A stretch of DNA of 64,000 nucleotides from the NCBI RefSeq assembly GCF_001562055.1, contig NZ_LLWE01000024.1, positions 496,001-560,000 on the forward strand, read 5' to 3'. The DNA comes from Polycladidibacter stylochi. GTDB lineage: Bacteria > Pseudomonadota > Alphaproteobacteria > Rhizobiales > Stappiaceae. Shown here in pieces: positions 27,503 to 35,405 of the stretch (its first letter is position 1; every line of letters begins with the position of its first letter). The translations under genes and the position numbers were made by a program. Below the pieces are notes generated by a model. That model saw nothing but the letters and a program-made list of their open reading frames with translations. It searched no databases and was not told where the DNA came from.

Positions 27503-28372
27503 ATGAATAAAGGAAGAGTGCCGGTGCCGGAAGAACCTGCCATATCTGAGCAGCAAAGCCCCCCAATTTCTGAGAGATCAAACGTCAATCGGCGCATGAT
27601 CTCTCAAAGGCTACAGCGTTTGGAAAAAGAGAACAGCCTACAAGTTCTCTATGCTTGCGATCCGCAGGCCCTGCTTTTGCGCCGCTCGCAGGAGCTGGCC
27701 AACACTCAATCCTGTTTTATTTTTACACGTTCTATTGAGCAATACCTATCGCTTTTCCCAAAAGAAGAGCTCTTGGAAATTATCGATCTTGATCCTATCG
27801 TTTTCAATGGGTGGGATTTGAAAAAGGTGTTGATCTCGATTTTGCGGGGCAACCCAACTGCACTCGACTGGGTCAGGCAAGCTCAAAACCAGTATTGCCA
27901 GCACAGCTTTGCAGCAGCATTGGTGAACTTTGCTCAGGAAAATGCTTCCTCGCTACGCTTTGCTCGCCATCATTTGGAAGTCCTGCAAAAGAATCGCCGC
28001 CGTTTTGAAGGCGGTGTGGGTAGTGAAATGTTGCCCGAGCGCATTATCTCCATGCTAAAGCCAGCCCTATCACTGAGGTGGTATTCACAGAACAAACTAC
28101 AAGGCATCCCACCGGCAAGCCTGCCGGAATTAATTGAAGAAACCTTCTTGCGGCCTGTTTTGGTCGGTGAGATGCAAGAGTTATTAGAGCGTCAGTCAAA
28201 CAACGAGCTGTTTGAACTGGAAAAGCTGCCCGCCGCCATTGCCGATTTGATTCTGGCGGAGTTGGAGGCGGGGCCGTCGTTACAAACAAGGCGACTAAGC
28301 CCTTATGAGCGAGACGTGCTTTCTCAAGCAGATCGCTTTTTCCTCAAGTGGGCAGTTCCTGCCAACGCTTAA
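27503..28372 (+). CDS. COG3541-type nucleotidyltransferase-fold protein lacking the catalytic motif
   Basis: 289-residue protein that aligns, from memory, with the predicted nucleotidyltransferase family YcgL/COG3541 (polymerase-beta superfamily). The shared blocks are VLYACDPQALL (family strand with GSRAWGF), IEQYLSLFPKEEL, FNGWDLKKVLISILRGNPTALDWV, LHYxxxA-like RFARHHLEVLQ and ISMLKPALSLRWY. The family's GS-R-WGF and D-S-D-Y-D metal-binding residues are replaced by DPQALLLRRSQELANTQSC, so catalysis looks lost. The first 40 residues are Pro/Ser/Glu-rich and extra. A GTG at 27524 with AAGGA 9 bases upstream is an alternative start. It is convergent with the MAPEG gene, 3 bases apart. Confidence 0.65.
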   Translation: MNKGRVPVPEEPAISEQQSPPISERSNVNRRMISQRLQRLEKENSLQVLYACDPQALLLRRSQELANTQSCFIFTRSIEQYLSLFPKEELLEIIDLDPIVFNGWDLKKVLISILRGNPTALDWVRQAQNQYCQHSFAAALVNFAQENASSLRFARHHLEVLQKNRRRFEGGVGSEMLPERIISMLKPALSLRWYSQNKLQGIPPASLPELIEETFLRPVLVGEMQELLERQSNNELFELEKLPAAIADLILAELEAGPSLQTRRLSPYERDVLSQADRFFLKWAVPANA

Positions 28373-28375
28373 AAG

Positions 28376-28759
28376 CTAGGAAGACCAGCTGGGACTTGTG
28401 AAAATGGCAATCACACAAATATAGGAAAGTCCCCAAATAGCTGAGCGCAAGCTGGCTTTGTCAGTCCAGTAACAATAAATGAAAGCGAGCCGTAACGCTA
28501 AAAACACGCCAGCAAGAATGTTAACCAAATCAACAGCGGCACCCTGCCAATTGGCAATAATGACGGAGACGGCGTAAAACGGGAAAATCTCCAGGCTGTT
28601 TTGGTGTGCCCCCTTGGCCCTTGCTGCAAATCCTGCGCGCCAGAATTCAGGATCTCTGGGGTTCGAGTTGTCGAATTTCCTTGTAAATTTTGCATTCCCC
28701 ATAGCAAACATTGCAATTAATGCAAATATAAGAATTGAATAAATGGAAAATGTCATCAT
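28376..28759 (-). CDS. MAPEG-family membrane protein
   Basis: 127-residue protein with four hydrophobic helices (about 5-22, 55-72, 78-97 and 104-122). It has the MAPEG/COG3686 pattern FWRAGFAARAKGAHQNSLEIFPFYAVSV (part), where RA..AHxNxxE is the glutathione/lipid-site motif of eicosanoid/glutathione-metabolism membrane proteins. The bacterial function is generally unknown. Two consecutive ATG codons (28759 and 28756) follow GAGG; the second has the better spacing. It is transcribed alone from an AT-rich upstream region. Confidence 0.85.
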   Translation of the reverse strand: MMTFSIYSILIFALIAMFAMGNAKFTRKFDNSNPRDPEFWRAGFAARAKGAHQNSLEIFPFYAVSVIIANWQGAAVDLVNILAGVFLALRLAFIYCYWTDKASLRSAIWGLSYICVIAIFTSPSWSS

Positions 28760-29077
28760 TACCTCTATAGTTTTATATTGAACTGTTAAATTGTATAGTT
28801 TTATCTACGTTATCTCATAGTATATTTATAAATTGTGCTATAGGGAATCGCATAGTCTCTAGCAGTTGGACTACCCTATATTTACTAGATGCAAGCCGTG
28901 TGTTTCTTCGCTAACTAAGGCACCAGCTAAACAAAGCTGGGTTTGCCGCAATCATTCCTTGCTTTTGTCACGAAAGCGATAACAACATTTGGTTATTAAC
29001 CCCACGTGAAAGCCGATCAGTAAAAAGCGCTAGAAATAATTCTATTGCGCTGCTTTGTTCTGACTGGAGTATGGAAA
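28760..29077. other. Intergenic region between divergent genes, 318 bp
   Basis: AT-rich divergent promoter region for the MAPEG gene and the phosphatase-like gene. A 6-bp inverted repeat CCAGCT/AGCTGG lies at 28923-28940. Nothing else I can support. Confidence 0.4.
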
Positions 29078-29557
29078 ATGCAGGCCACAAATTTGCTCTT
29101 TGTATGCCAAACGAATGCTTTTTTGAGCTTACTAGCCGAGGCCTATTGCAATAGTATAGCTGGCCCCGAAATTCGTGCTTTTTCTGCAGGTCCTGCACCT
29201 GCCTCTGCCATCAGTAAGTCTGCCAAGAAAATTTTGTTCGAACAGGGCCTGTCAGAGGCAGGCCTGGAGCCGAAATCATGGGATATCTTTGCACTCCCCC
29301 ATGCGCCACAACCGGACTTCCTCGTCACACTACAAATAACCAATGAGATTTTGCTGCAACCAAACTGGCAGGTTGCACCTAAAGTGGTTCATTGGCAATT
29401 GAACCTGAACCAGTTTGATGGTGGGTCCAAAATGACCAAAGCCAATGCAACGAAGCTGTTTAATTATATTTCTGCAACAATTGACCGCTCATTAGCCGCG
29501 GGTTTTTTTAGTAATTATATGGCTCGGCCACCGTTTGATTTAAAAAATATTGCTTAG
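29078..29557 (+). CDS. LMW-phosphatase/arsenate-reductase-fold protein with degenerate P-loop
   Basis: 159-residue protein related to the low-molecular-weight protein tyrosine phosphatase/ArsC family. The N-terminal strand and loop read LLFVCQTNAFLSLLAEAY where active members have VLFVCTGNSxRSxMAE. The nucleophilic cysteine is kept, but the P-loop arginine is replaced (C-x5-R becomes CQTNAFL). FSAGPAPA, the DFLVTLQITNE segment (normally D-x-V-I-T-V-C) and the VVHWQLN segment align with the ArsC-like branch. It probably binds oxyanions poorly or not at all. The start at 29078 is chosen because GGAG lies upstream; the frame is open from a TTG at 29045. Confidence 0.7.
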   Translation: MQATNLLFVCQTNAFLSLLAEAYCNSIAGPEIRAFSAGPAPASAISKSAKKILFEQGLSEAGLEPKSWDIFALPHAPQPDFLVTLQITNEILLQPNWQVAPKVVHWQLNLNQFDGGSKMTKANATKLFNYISATIDRSLAAGFFSNYMARPPFDLKNIA

Positions 29558-29655
29558 TTTAGCGGCTGCGTCCCTAAAACCCGCATCTATTATGTGTAAT
29601 TGCAGCGTTTGTGTTAGGGCGGGAGAGCCGCGGTTGCTGTTCTCTGCACAATTAT

Positions 29656-30087
29656 CTAGTCTTTTTCTAGGATATAGTTTTCTAGTATTTGGGGTTTGCT
29701 CGGGTCGTCAAAATGTGTGGTGACACTAACCTCCAGCCGCTGCCCCATGGGCCGAACCACGATGGTTTTGCTCGAAAAGAAACCGGTAAAAAGAAACTGC
29801 AAAACCCCGTCCTGGCGGCGTTTTCCTTTAGTAAAGCCCCATTTGCAATCGCGCGGGGCACAGCGGGTAAAGGCTCTTGCCCGAAAGCTTAAATCAATAC
29901 CACTGCATTGCGCTTCAATCTGCAAACCAGAAAGTTGCTTGGGTCGGGCTTGTTCATTCACCCATGTTCCGGCCTCGCTTGGTCGGCACGAGCTACTTGC
30001 CGCCTGTGCAACGGAGCCGATAGAAAACCCGGTCATCCAAACACAAAACACGATGATATATCGAAGTGTCATTTGGGTTGTTATCAT
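29656..30087 (-). CDS. Small secreted protein with C-x-P-x-D-C-x-W-G motif
   Basis: 143-residue predicted exported protein. A signal peptide (YIIVFCVWMTGFSIGSVAQAA) is followed by GTWVNEQ at about residue 40. An ARAFTRCAPRDCKWGFTKG segment is near residue 80, and a beta-rich C-terminus is near LEVSVTTHF. The GTWVN...C-x-P-x-D-C-x-W-G layout recurs, from memory, in an uncharacterised family of short secreted proteins; I cannot name a function. The ATG at 30087 has GAGG 8 bases upstream; 19 extra codons to 30144 are open but unlikely. Four cysteines suggest two disulfides. Confidence 0.7.
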   Translation of the reverse strand: MITTQMTLRYIIVFCVWMTGFSIGSVAQAASSSCRPSEAGTWVNEQARPKQLSGLQIEAQCSGIDLSFRARAFTRCAPRDCKWGFTKGKRRQDGVLQFLFTGFFSSKTIVVRPMGQRLEVSVTTHFDDPSKPQILENYILEKD

Positions 30088-30249
30088 GAGCTTGGCCTCA
30101 TAAAAAACAGTTCCGGTGCATGTTACGGTTCTTTGTAAACTCAAAAACGGTGTTGGTTAAAGATACGCCATGGCACAGATGAGGGCAGATTTGTCACACC
30201 AGCACGCAAACAAACTGCTTAAGCGTAGTTTAAAGATAAAACAGCAAAA

Positions 30250-30294
30250 GAAAAGCCTGCCCTATGGTTTATACATTTAACCTTAGGGCAGGCT
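30250..30294 (-). terminator. Terminator after thiE
   Basis: 10-bp perfect stem AGCCTGCCCT (30254-30263) / AGGGCAGGCT (30285-30294), with further partial pairing inside. On the minus strand it is followed by TTTTCTTTT. Confidence 0.85.
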
Positions 30295-30326
30295 GCACTT
30301 TATGGCATTAAGAGGAAACCAGCGGC

Positions 30327-30980
30327 TCAGGGTGTCGCTTTTTGCACTGCTTGTAACAATTGCGCACTGGCCGCTCTTGGGTCTTCAGCTTGGCAAATTT
30401 GTGAAATCACTGCCACCCCGTCAGCACCCGCCTTTATCACCTCAGGAGTACGCATCAGGTTAATCCCGCCAATACCTACAACAGGCAGGTGTGGCCAGTC
30501 TTGGCCAACCTTAGCTCTTAGCAAGGTAAAGCCATTCATACCAAGAGCATCGGCATCACCTTTACTCATGGTAGGATAACAAGCGCCAATACCCAAATAG
30601 TCAACTTGGGCTATTGCGTCGGTTACAAGATGCTCTTCACTAGAAACTGAAAGCCCCAGCAGTTTGTCAGGGCCAATTAACCGCCGGGCATCGGCAGCAA
30701 GCATATCGCTTTGTCCCACATGCACACCATCGGCATCGACTGCCAACGCCACATCCACACGGTCATTGATAATGAGCGGTACGCCAGCAGGGGCTGTAAT
30801 TTCTTTTAATGCCCGCGCGAGCTCTACCTGTGCGAGGGAGTTGCCGGTTTTATCGCGTAGCTGCACCACGCTAACCCCGCCAACTACCGCATGACGTACA
30901 ATTTCACAAATGTTACGAGGGCCACAATCTTGCGGCCCGATAACCAGATAAACAGAAAGGTCAAGCTGTTTGAGTTTCAT
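30327..30980 (-). CDS. thiE: Thiamine-phosphate synthase
   Basis: Joins HMP-pyrophosphate and hydroxyethylthiazole phosphate to thiamine phosphate; 217 residues, the usual TIM-barrel length. Seen: VYLVIGPQDCG at the N-terminus, VVQLRDKTGNS (diphosphate contacts, about 40), INDRVDVALAVDADGVHVGQSDM (part, about 70-90), GLSVSSEEH, YLGIGACYPTMSKGDA and the phosphate-binding VVGIGGINL. The ATG at 30980 lies within the end of thiM, a 20-base overlap; upstream in-frame ATGs (31019 and 30998) would deepen it. It is the second gene of the TPP-riboswitch operon. Confidence 0.94.
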   Translation of the reverse strand: MKLKQLDLSVYLVIGPQDCGPRNICEIVRHAVVGGVSVVQLRDKTGNSLAQVELARALKEITAPAGVPLIINDRVDVALAVDADGVHVGQSDMLAADARRLIGPDKLLGLSVSSEEHLVTDAIAQVDYLGIGACYPTMSKGDADALGMNGFTLLRAKVGQDWPHLPVVGIGGINLMRTPEVIKAGADGVAVISQICQAEDPRAASAQLLQAVQKATP

Positions 30981-31776
30981 AAAAGCGTATCCGTCCATGC
31001 TGGGTAATCTGGTTTTCATTCAGATGATACAAACCATTAATAATATCGGTTTGCAAACTCGCAGGGCCTGCGGTGTTTTGGGCGGCGAGCTCTCCAGCAA
31101 GGCCGAGGTATAACAGCGCATAGGCGGCTGCCAGTAAGGCATCATCACATACCGCCAAAGTCGCACCGGTAAGAGCTGTTGCGGTGCAGCCTAGTCCGGT
31201 TACATAAGGCATCATAGCATCGCCATTGGCAACGGTTATCACCCGTTCACCATCGGTAATATAATCACAAGCCCCCGAAACCGCCACAACTGCGTTGCTG
31301 GCAAGGGCCAGTTTTTGTGCGCTTGCCAGTGCGGCTTCGGCGCGGTCCGTTGAATCCACACCTTTACCGCCGCTGCTTGCACCAGCCAGTGCCATAATCT
31401 CCGAGGCATTACCGCGAATAACAGCGGGTTTGTTGGCCAGTAATTGCTTGCATAACTCGGTGCGATAGCTCAAAGCGCCCACAGCTACCGGGTCAAGCAC
31501 CCACGGGCGGCCAGCGTCGTGGGCGGCTTTAGTTGCCGCCAGCATGGCATCCCCTTGCGCTGGTGTAACGGTACCCACATTCACAACCAAAGCTGCAGCA
31601 ACAGCTGCCAGCTCTGGCGCTTCTATCGGGCCATCAACCATGGCAGGCGAAGCGCCAAGCGCCAGCAGGGCATTTGCTGTAGTATTGGCCACAACAATAT
31701 TGGTCATATTATGCACTAGGGGGGCAGTTTGGCGTAGTTTTGCCAAAACCTGCGAAGAATTATCGATGAGATACAT
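30961..31776 (-). CDS. thiM: Hydroxyethylthiazole kinase
   Basis: Phosphorylates salvaged hydroxyethylthiazole for thiamine synthesis; 271 residues of the ribokinase-like fold. Typical segments are VHNMTNIVVANTTANALLALGASPAM (part, about 20-45), RPWVLDPVAVGAL (about 92), AVIRGNASEIMALAG (about 115) and the catalytic TGLGCTATALTGA with the family's G-x-G-C loop (about 190). It is first in a two-gene operon with thiE and directly downstream of the TPP riboswitch. No thiC, thiG or thiD lies nearby, so this operon covers salvage and coupling. Confidence 0.95.
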   Translation of the reverse strand: MYLIDNSSQVLAKLRQTAPLVHNMTNIVVANTTANALLALGASPAMVDGPIEAPELAAVAAALVVNVGTVTPAQGDAMLAATKAAHDAGRPWVLDPVAVGALSYRTELCKQLLANKPAVIRGNASEIMALAGASSGGKGVDSTDRAEAALASAQKLALASNAVVAVSGACDYITDGERVITVANGDAMMPYVTGLGCTATALTGATLAVCDDALLAAAYALLYLGLAGELAAQNTAGPASLQTDIINGLYHLNENQITQHGRIRFYETQTA

Positions 31777-31865
31777 GGTGTCTTCCGTAAAAGCGGGAGC
31801 GCAAGCGCACTGTTTGGGGCAATGCTAGAATATTTGCAGTGGGCAGTTGGCTAACGCAAATCAAG

Positions 31866-31944
31866 TGAACGCTCCCTTCGCTGGCATTATCCAGATCAGG
31901 TTATGCGGGTATAATCTCAGCCCTTGTGGGCACCCCGTGTCACA
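31866..31944 (-). ncRNA. TPP riboswitch (THI element) controlling thiM-thiE
   Basis: On the minus strand the leader contains the conserved THI-box parts in order: GGGGTGCCC, GGCTGAGAT, ATACCCGC, AACCTGATCTGGATAATGCCAGCG and AGGGA. These correspond to the P1/P2 arm with the pyrimidine-sensor CTGAGA and to the pyrophosphate-sensor arm. It lies about 90 bases upstream of the thiM ATG, so control of translation or of early termination by thiamine pyrophosphate is expected. Confidence 0.95.
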
Positions 31945-31950
31945 AATTCA

Positions 31951-31979
31951 AGCTTACGCAGCCTGAAATTTCTCTGCAA
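31951..31979 (-). promoter_or_regulatory. Candidate promoter of the thiM-thiE operon
   Basis: On the minus strand TTGCAG (31979-31974), a 17-base spacer and TAAGCT (31956-31951) lie immediately before the riboswitch, as expected for its transcription start. Confidence 0.45.
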
Positions 31980-32024
31980 GTTTTCAAATGATTTTTGCAC
32001 CAAAACTATTTTGTACCGGCTGAA

Positions 32025-32984
32025 TTATTTACGACGCTGGGCCTTATCGTAGGCTGCAAGCAGGTGAGAGTTGCTCACATCTGTATATATCTGCGTGCTG
32101 GAAAGGCTGGCATGGCCCATGAGTTCTTGAATACTGCGCAAATCAGCGCCTTCACTAAGCAGGTGGGTAGCAAAAGAGTGTCGCAATGCATGTGGCGTTG
32201 CCGTATCCGGCAAACCAAGTGCGCCACGTAATTTTTGCATGGCCAATTGAATAAGGCGCGGGTTGAGCTTGCCGCCGCGCACCCCGCGAAACAGTGCTTT
32301 GCTTGGTTCAAGGTCAAACGGGCATTGTGCAATGTAGTCTTCAACCGCCTCACTTACCACAGGCAAAATGGGTACAATTCTTTCTTTTTGGCCCTTACCA
32401 ATAATGCGCATGGTCTTAGTGCCTTTAACGGGTGCTTGCGCGGCCGTTAAATTGAGAGCTTCGGAAATACGCAGACCGCAACCATAGAGCATGGTAAAAA
32501 CGGCAGCATTTCGTGCCTCCACCCAAGGGGTTACCTCAAACGATAAGTCCTTATTGATAATGGCTTTGGCATCATCAATATCAATCGGTTTAGGCAGGCT
32601 GCGCGGTAAGCGGGGGGTGCGCACAGCGCCGGCACCTGCTGCATTCACTTCACCACGTTGTTCTAAAAAGCTTAAAAACGAGCGCACGCCGGCAAGTCCA
32701 CGTGCCAGTGTCCGTGTTTGTGCGCCGCCACGCCTGCGCTTTGCTAAAAAGCCACGAAAATCAGCGGGGCGAAGTTCGCGCAAATCATTCAGGGCAGGGG
32801 CCCCTCCCAAGTGGTCGGTCATGAACCGAAGGAACTGCCGGGCATCTCGCTCGTAAGCAATTAAAGTGCGCTCGGAAAGGCGTCGCTCGCTGCCTAAATG
32901 GTCGAGCCAATCGCCAATAGCTGCATTCACATCTGGCTTGCAAATAATTAAAAAGTCGTCGGTATTGTCGTATTGTGTAGCCAT
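32025..32984 (-). CDS. xerC: Tyrosine recombinase XerC
   Basis: Site-specific recombinase that with XerD resolves chromosome dimers at dif; 319 residues. The N-terminal core-binding domain (about 20-105) includes GDWLDHLGSERRLSERTLIAY. The catalytic residues are all visible: Arg in YGCGLRISEALNL, Lys in IIGKGQKERIVP, HALRHSFATHLL (His-x-x-Arg), GHASLSSTQIY (His) and the nucleophilic Tyr in IYTDVS. XerC rather than XerD is inferred because it lies near fsa and priA, as in other alphaproteobacteria. The start is uncertain: an ATG at 33005 is also in frame and neither has a strong ribosome-binding site. Confidence 0.92.
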   Translation of the reverse strand: MATQYDNTDDFLIICKPDVNAAIGDWLDHLGSERRLSERTLIAYERDARQFLRFMTDHLGGAPALNDLRELRPADFRGFLAKRRRGGAQTRTLARGLAGVRSFLSFLEQRGEVNAAGAGAVRTPRLPRSLPKPIDIDDAKAIINKDLSFEVTPWVEARNAAVFTMLYGCGLRISEALNLTAAQAPVKGTKTMRIIGKGQKERIVPILPVVSEAVEDYIAQCPFDLEPSKALFRGVRGGKLNPRLIQLAMQKLRGALGLPDTATPHALRHSFATHLLSEGADLRSIQELMGHASLSSTQIYTDVSNSHLLAAYDKAQRRK

Positions 32985-33102
32985 GCGTCCAAAACTGTTC
33001 CACATTTTGCTATGCTATTTCAGTGCTTTAGCAAAGCACAATTAAAGTGAATGTATCCGTTTGGTCTAGGCGAAACAATAGCACATTGTTTGCTAATAAG
33101 TG

Positions 33103-34023
33103 TTATCGCAATGCATTATTTGTTTTTTTTGCCTTTTCATGATTTTCAATTTCTAAGATTATCGACCTTCCAATTTCGGCGATTACAGCATTACGCTGCT
33201 TAATGTCGGCATTGCTACCTGTCATGTAAATTGCGGTAAAATACGGTTCAGCGGCTTTAGGCCAAATGGCTGCAATGATCCCGCGTGATCCATAACCTCC
33301 GGCTCCTGTCTTATCTGCAATTCGCCACCCTGTTGGCAAATGCTTACGGATTAATGCATCAGCTACTTTATCATCTAGCATCCACTGTTTTAATTGTTGC
33401 CTTGATTTTGGTTTTAAAACATCAGTAAGGAGAAGCTTGTTAAGAGTTCGCGCAATTGAATTGGGTGTGGTTGTGTCGCGCGGATCTTTGGGTTTTCCTT
33501 CGTTCAATTTGGTTTCCCAGCGATCAAGACGGGTTCGGGCGTCTCCGATGCCGCGCAAAAATGCTGTTAGTTTTTCAGGCCCGCCAATATGCTTTAAAAG
33601 GAAATTTCCGGCGCTGTTATCGCTTAGAGTTATTGTTGCTTCACAGAGTTGGCCGATACTCATTCCCGATGAAACATTCTCTTTAGTAACTGGTGAGTAA
33701 GCAACAAGTTGCTCTTTTTTGTAAGTTATTATCTTTTCTAGGCTGTCCTCATGCCTGTCTACTCGGGCTAGAATAGCGCCGCAAACAAGTGGCTTGAATG
33801 TGCTGGATAGCGGAAATCGCTCATTAGAGCGGTAATCTATAGACCAAGCTGACTTAGGGTGTTGTAAAGTAACACCTATCCGCCCCCCTATTTCATTTTC
33901 CAGTTTCCTAACTGTATCCAGAAGCTCATTGGCATGGGAAGTATTTGATAGGCAGCCAACAAGTATGATGGCAGATACGATACGTCCTGGTACATTCGGT
34001 AGGCGAAAGTTCTCACTAAACAT
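33103..34023 (-). CDS. bla: Class A beta-lactamase
   Basis: Periplasmic serine beta-lactamase that hydrolyses beta-lactams; 306 residues from the ATG at 34023, with a Sec signal around GRIVSAIILVGCLSNTSHA. The frame is open from a GTG at 34065. All class A motifs are intact: STFK with the active Ser, SDN (TLSDNSAGNFLL), the omega-loop E-x-x-L-N in RWETKLNEGKP, and KTG in ADKTGAGGYGSRG. DTTTPNSIARTLNKLL and RNAVIAEIGRSI resemble the carbenicillinase (CARB/PSE) branch, although that branch usually has RSG or RTG in place of KTG. No AmpR-like regulator is adjacent. It is inserted between xerC and fsa/priA. Confidence 0.94.
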   Translation of the reverse strand: MFSENFRLPNVPGRIVSAIILVGCLSNTSHANELLDTVRKLENEIGGRIGVTLQHPKSAWSIDYRSNERFPLSSTFKPLVCGAILARVDRHEDSLEKIITYKKEQLVAYSPVTKENVSSGMSIGQLCEATITLSDNSAGNFLLKHIGGPEKLTAFLRGIGDARTRLDRWETKLNEGKPKDPRDTTTPNSIARTLNKLLLTDVLKPKSRQQLKQWMLDDKVADALIRKHLPTGWRIADKTGAGGYGSRGIIAAIWPKAAEPYFTAIYMTGSNADIKQRNAVIAEIGRSIILEIENHEKAKKTNNALR

Positions 34024-34141
34024 AGTTACACGTTTCGATTCAGCTGAAATATCTAATAATGGCACTATGCCTGGATAGACCAGCTGAAAGCAACCATATT
34101 GAACGCACCATCTAAAGCAATCAATGCGTACTGGGTGTCAG

Positions 34142-35278
34142 CTAACGCGCCCGCAGGCTGCCATCGTCGCGCTCATACACTTCTACAACGCGCCCATGGT
34201 CAACAATAATGCGGTCTATCTCTGCACGAGCCGCTTTGGCAAATTGTAACTGGTTATCACTCGGGTTGGTATGATCGCCCAAAACCACAATGTTTTCATC
34301 GTTAAACTTATTGGCCGATCCTGTGTAATTAAAGCTACCCAATACAATCACACTGTCATCAATGACCATTAGTTTGTGGTGGAGTTTGCCAATACTCTCG
34401 GTCGGGTGCACAAAGTAAAGTTCGGCTCCGGCCTGTTTTAGCGGCACTGTTGCCGCCCAGTCCTGTCCGCCCTGTTTGCGCTCGAGTGCCCCACGCACGC
34501 GCCGACCGGCATCCATGCATAGCAACATGGCGTCATCAATACCAGATGATTTGGAAAAAGTGAAAATTGCAAAATCGATGCGCTCTTTGGCTTTGGTCAT
34601 TTGCTTCACCACTTCCATTTCCGGGGCATGGTCCGGAGCAAAGCAGACTTTCAGGCGTATATCATCCACCACCACTTCGCGCGGTACATCACTTGTGTTT
34701 ACGTTGTACTTGCCAAAATGCCCTTTGCTGATTTCGTCAAACTCCACGGCAAATATCTTGGCAAACTCTTCATTTTCAACAATAAGAATGTGGTTGAGGT
34801 TTCTATGGGTTCCCGTATGGGTAAAGTTGGTAGAGCCGGTTAAGACACTGTCGTTATCGCGCACAATGAACTTTTGGTGGAAGATGCGCGGGTTAAAATC
34901 GGTCCGCACCCAAACCTTGGCACGAAGTAGTGCGGCGTGAAGCAGGCGGTTTATTTCGTGCTTTTCGTCCATCTCGGAAATGTGCGGATCTTCGGCAGGC
35001 TCATCAACGCTTAAGTAGTCTGCCTCACCAACAACCCGTACACGTAACCGGCGGGTTTTGCCGCTGTCATTTACATATGTGCGTTTTGCGGCGCGTATAA
35101 TGGCATCGGCTATGGCAATGCTATCAATTTCTTGAATGGCGATATCGAGCGAGCGCTCGGCCCCGTCAATAAAATCCACAATGGCTGCTTCCAGATCATC
35201 AAGTGGATTATAAAGCTCTTGTGCCAGTACATCCCGTGGACCGACAAAAAACTTTATGTGCTCGCTCATGACTGCCAT
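34142..35278 (-). CDS. Phospholipase D-family protein with two HKD motifs
   Basis: 378-residue cytoplasmic-looking protein (no signal peptide). It has two complete HxK(x)4D active-site motifs: HQKFIVRD...GSTNFT near residue 135 and HHKLMVID...GSFNYTGSANKFNDEN near residue 300. The PLD superfamily includes phospholipases, cardiolipin synthases and nucleases such as Nuc and helicase-linked PLD nucleases. The absence of membrane segments argues against cardiolipin synthase and leaves a soluble phosphodiesterase or nuclease. It lies between the beta-lactamase and a secreted endonuclease, all on the minus strand. An inverted repeat separates it from the endonuclease. Its biological target is unknown. 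Confidence 0.85.
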   Translation of the reverse strand: MAVMSEHIKFFVGPRDVLAQELYNPLDDLEAAIVDFIDGAERSLDIAIQEIDSIAIADAIIRAAKRTYVNDSGKTRRLRVRVVGEADYLSVDEPAEDPHISEMDEKHEINRLLHAALLRAKVWVRTDFNPRIFHQKFIVRDNDSVLTGSTNFTHTGTHRNLNHILIVENEEFAKIFAVEFDEISKGHFGKYNVNTSDVPREVVVDDIRLKVCFAPDHAPEMEVVKQMTKAKERIDFAIFTFSKSSGIDDAMLLCMDAGRRVRGALERKQGGQDWAATVPLKQAGAELYFVHPTESIGKLHHKLMVIDDSVIVLGSFNYTGSANKFNDENIVVLGDHTNPSDNQLQFAKAARAEIDRIIVDHGRVVEVYERDDGSLRAR

Positions 35279-35336
35279 GACAATAACCCCAACTCATAAT
35301 AACGCAGCGGAAACGATATCAGAGTGTCCTAGGGCA

Positions 35337-35378
35337 AACCACCCGCATTTTGTTCGGGCCGGTAAAAAACGGGTGGTT
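35337..35378. repeat. Inverted repeat between endonuclease and PLD genes
   Basis: AACCACCCG (35337-35345) and CGGGTGGTT (35370-35378) are perfectly complementary across a 24-base loop. The T-run lies on the plus-strand side (TTAATAATT), although both neighbouring genes read on the minus strand. It is a possible terminator for antisense transcripts or a bidirectional structure. Confidence 0.5.
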
Positions 35379-35405
35379 TTAATAATTAAATGGCATAGTG
35401 TGGTA

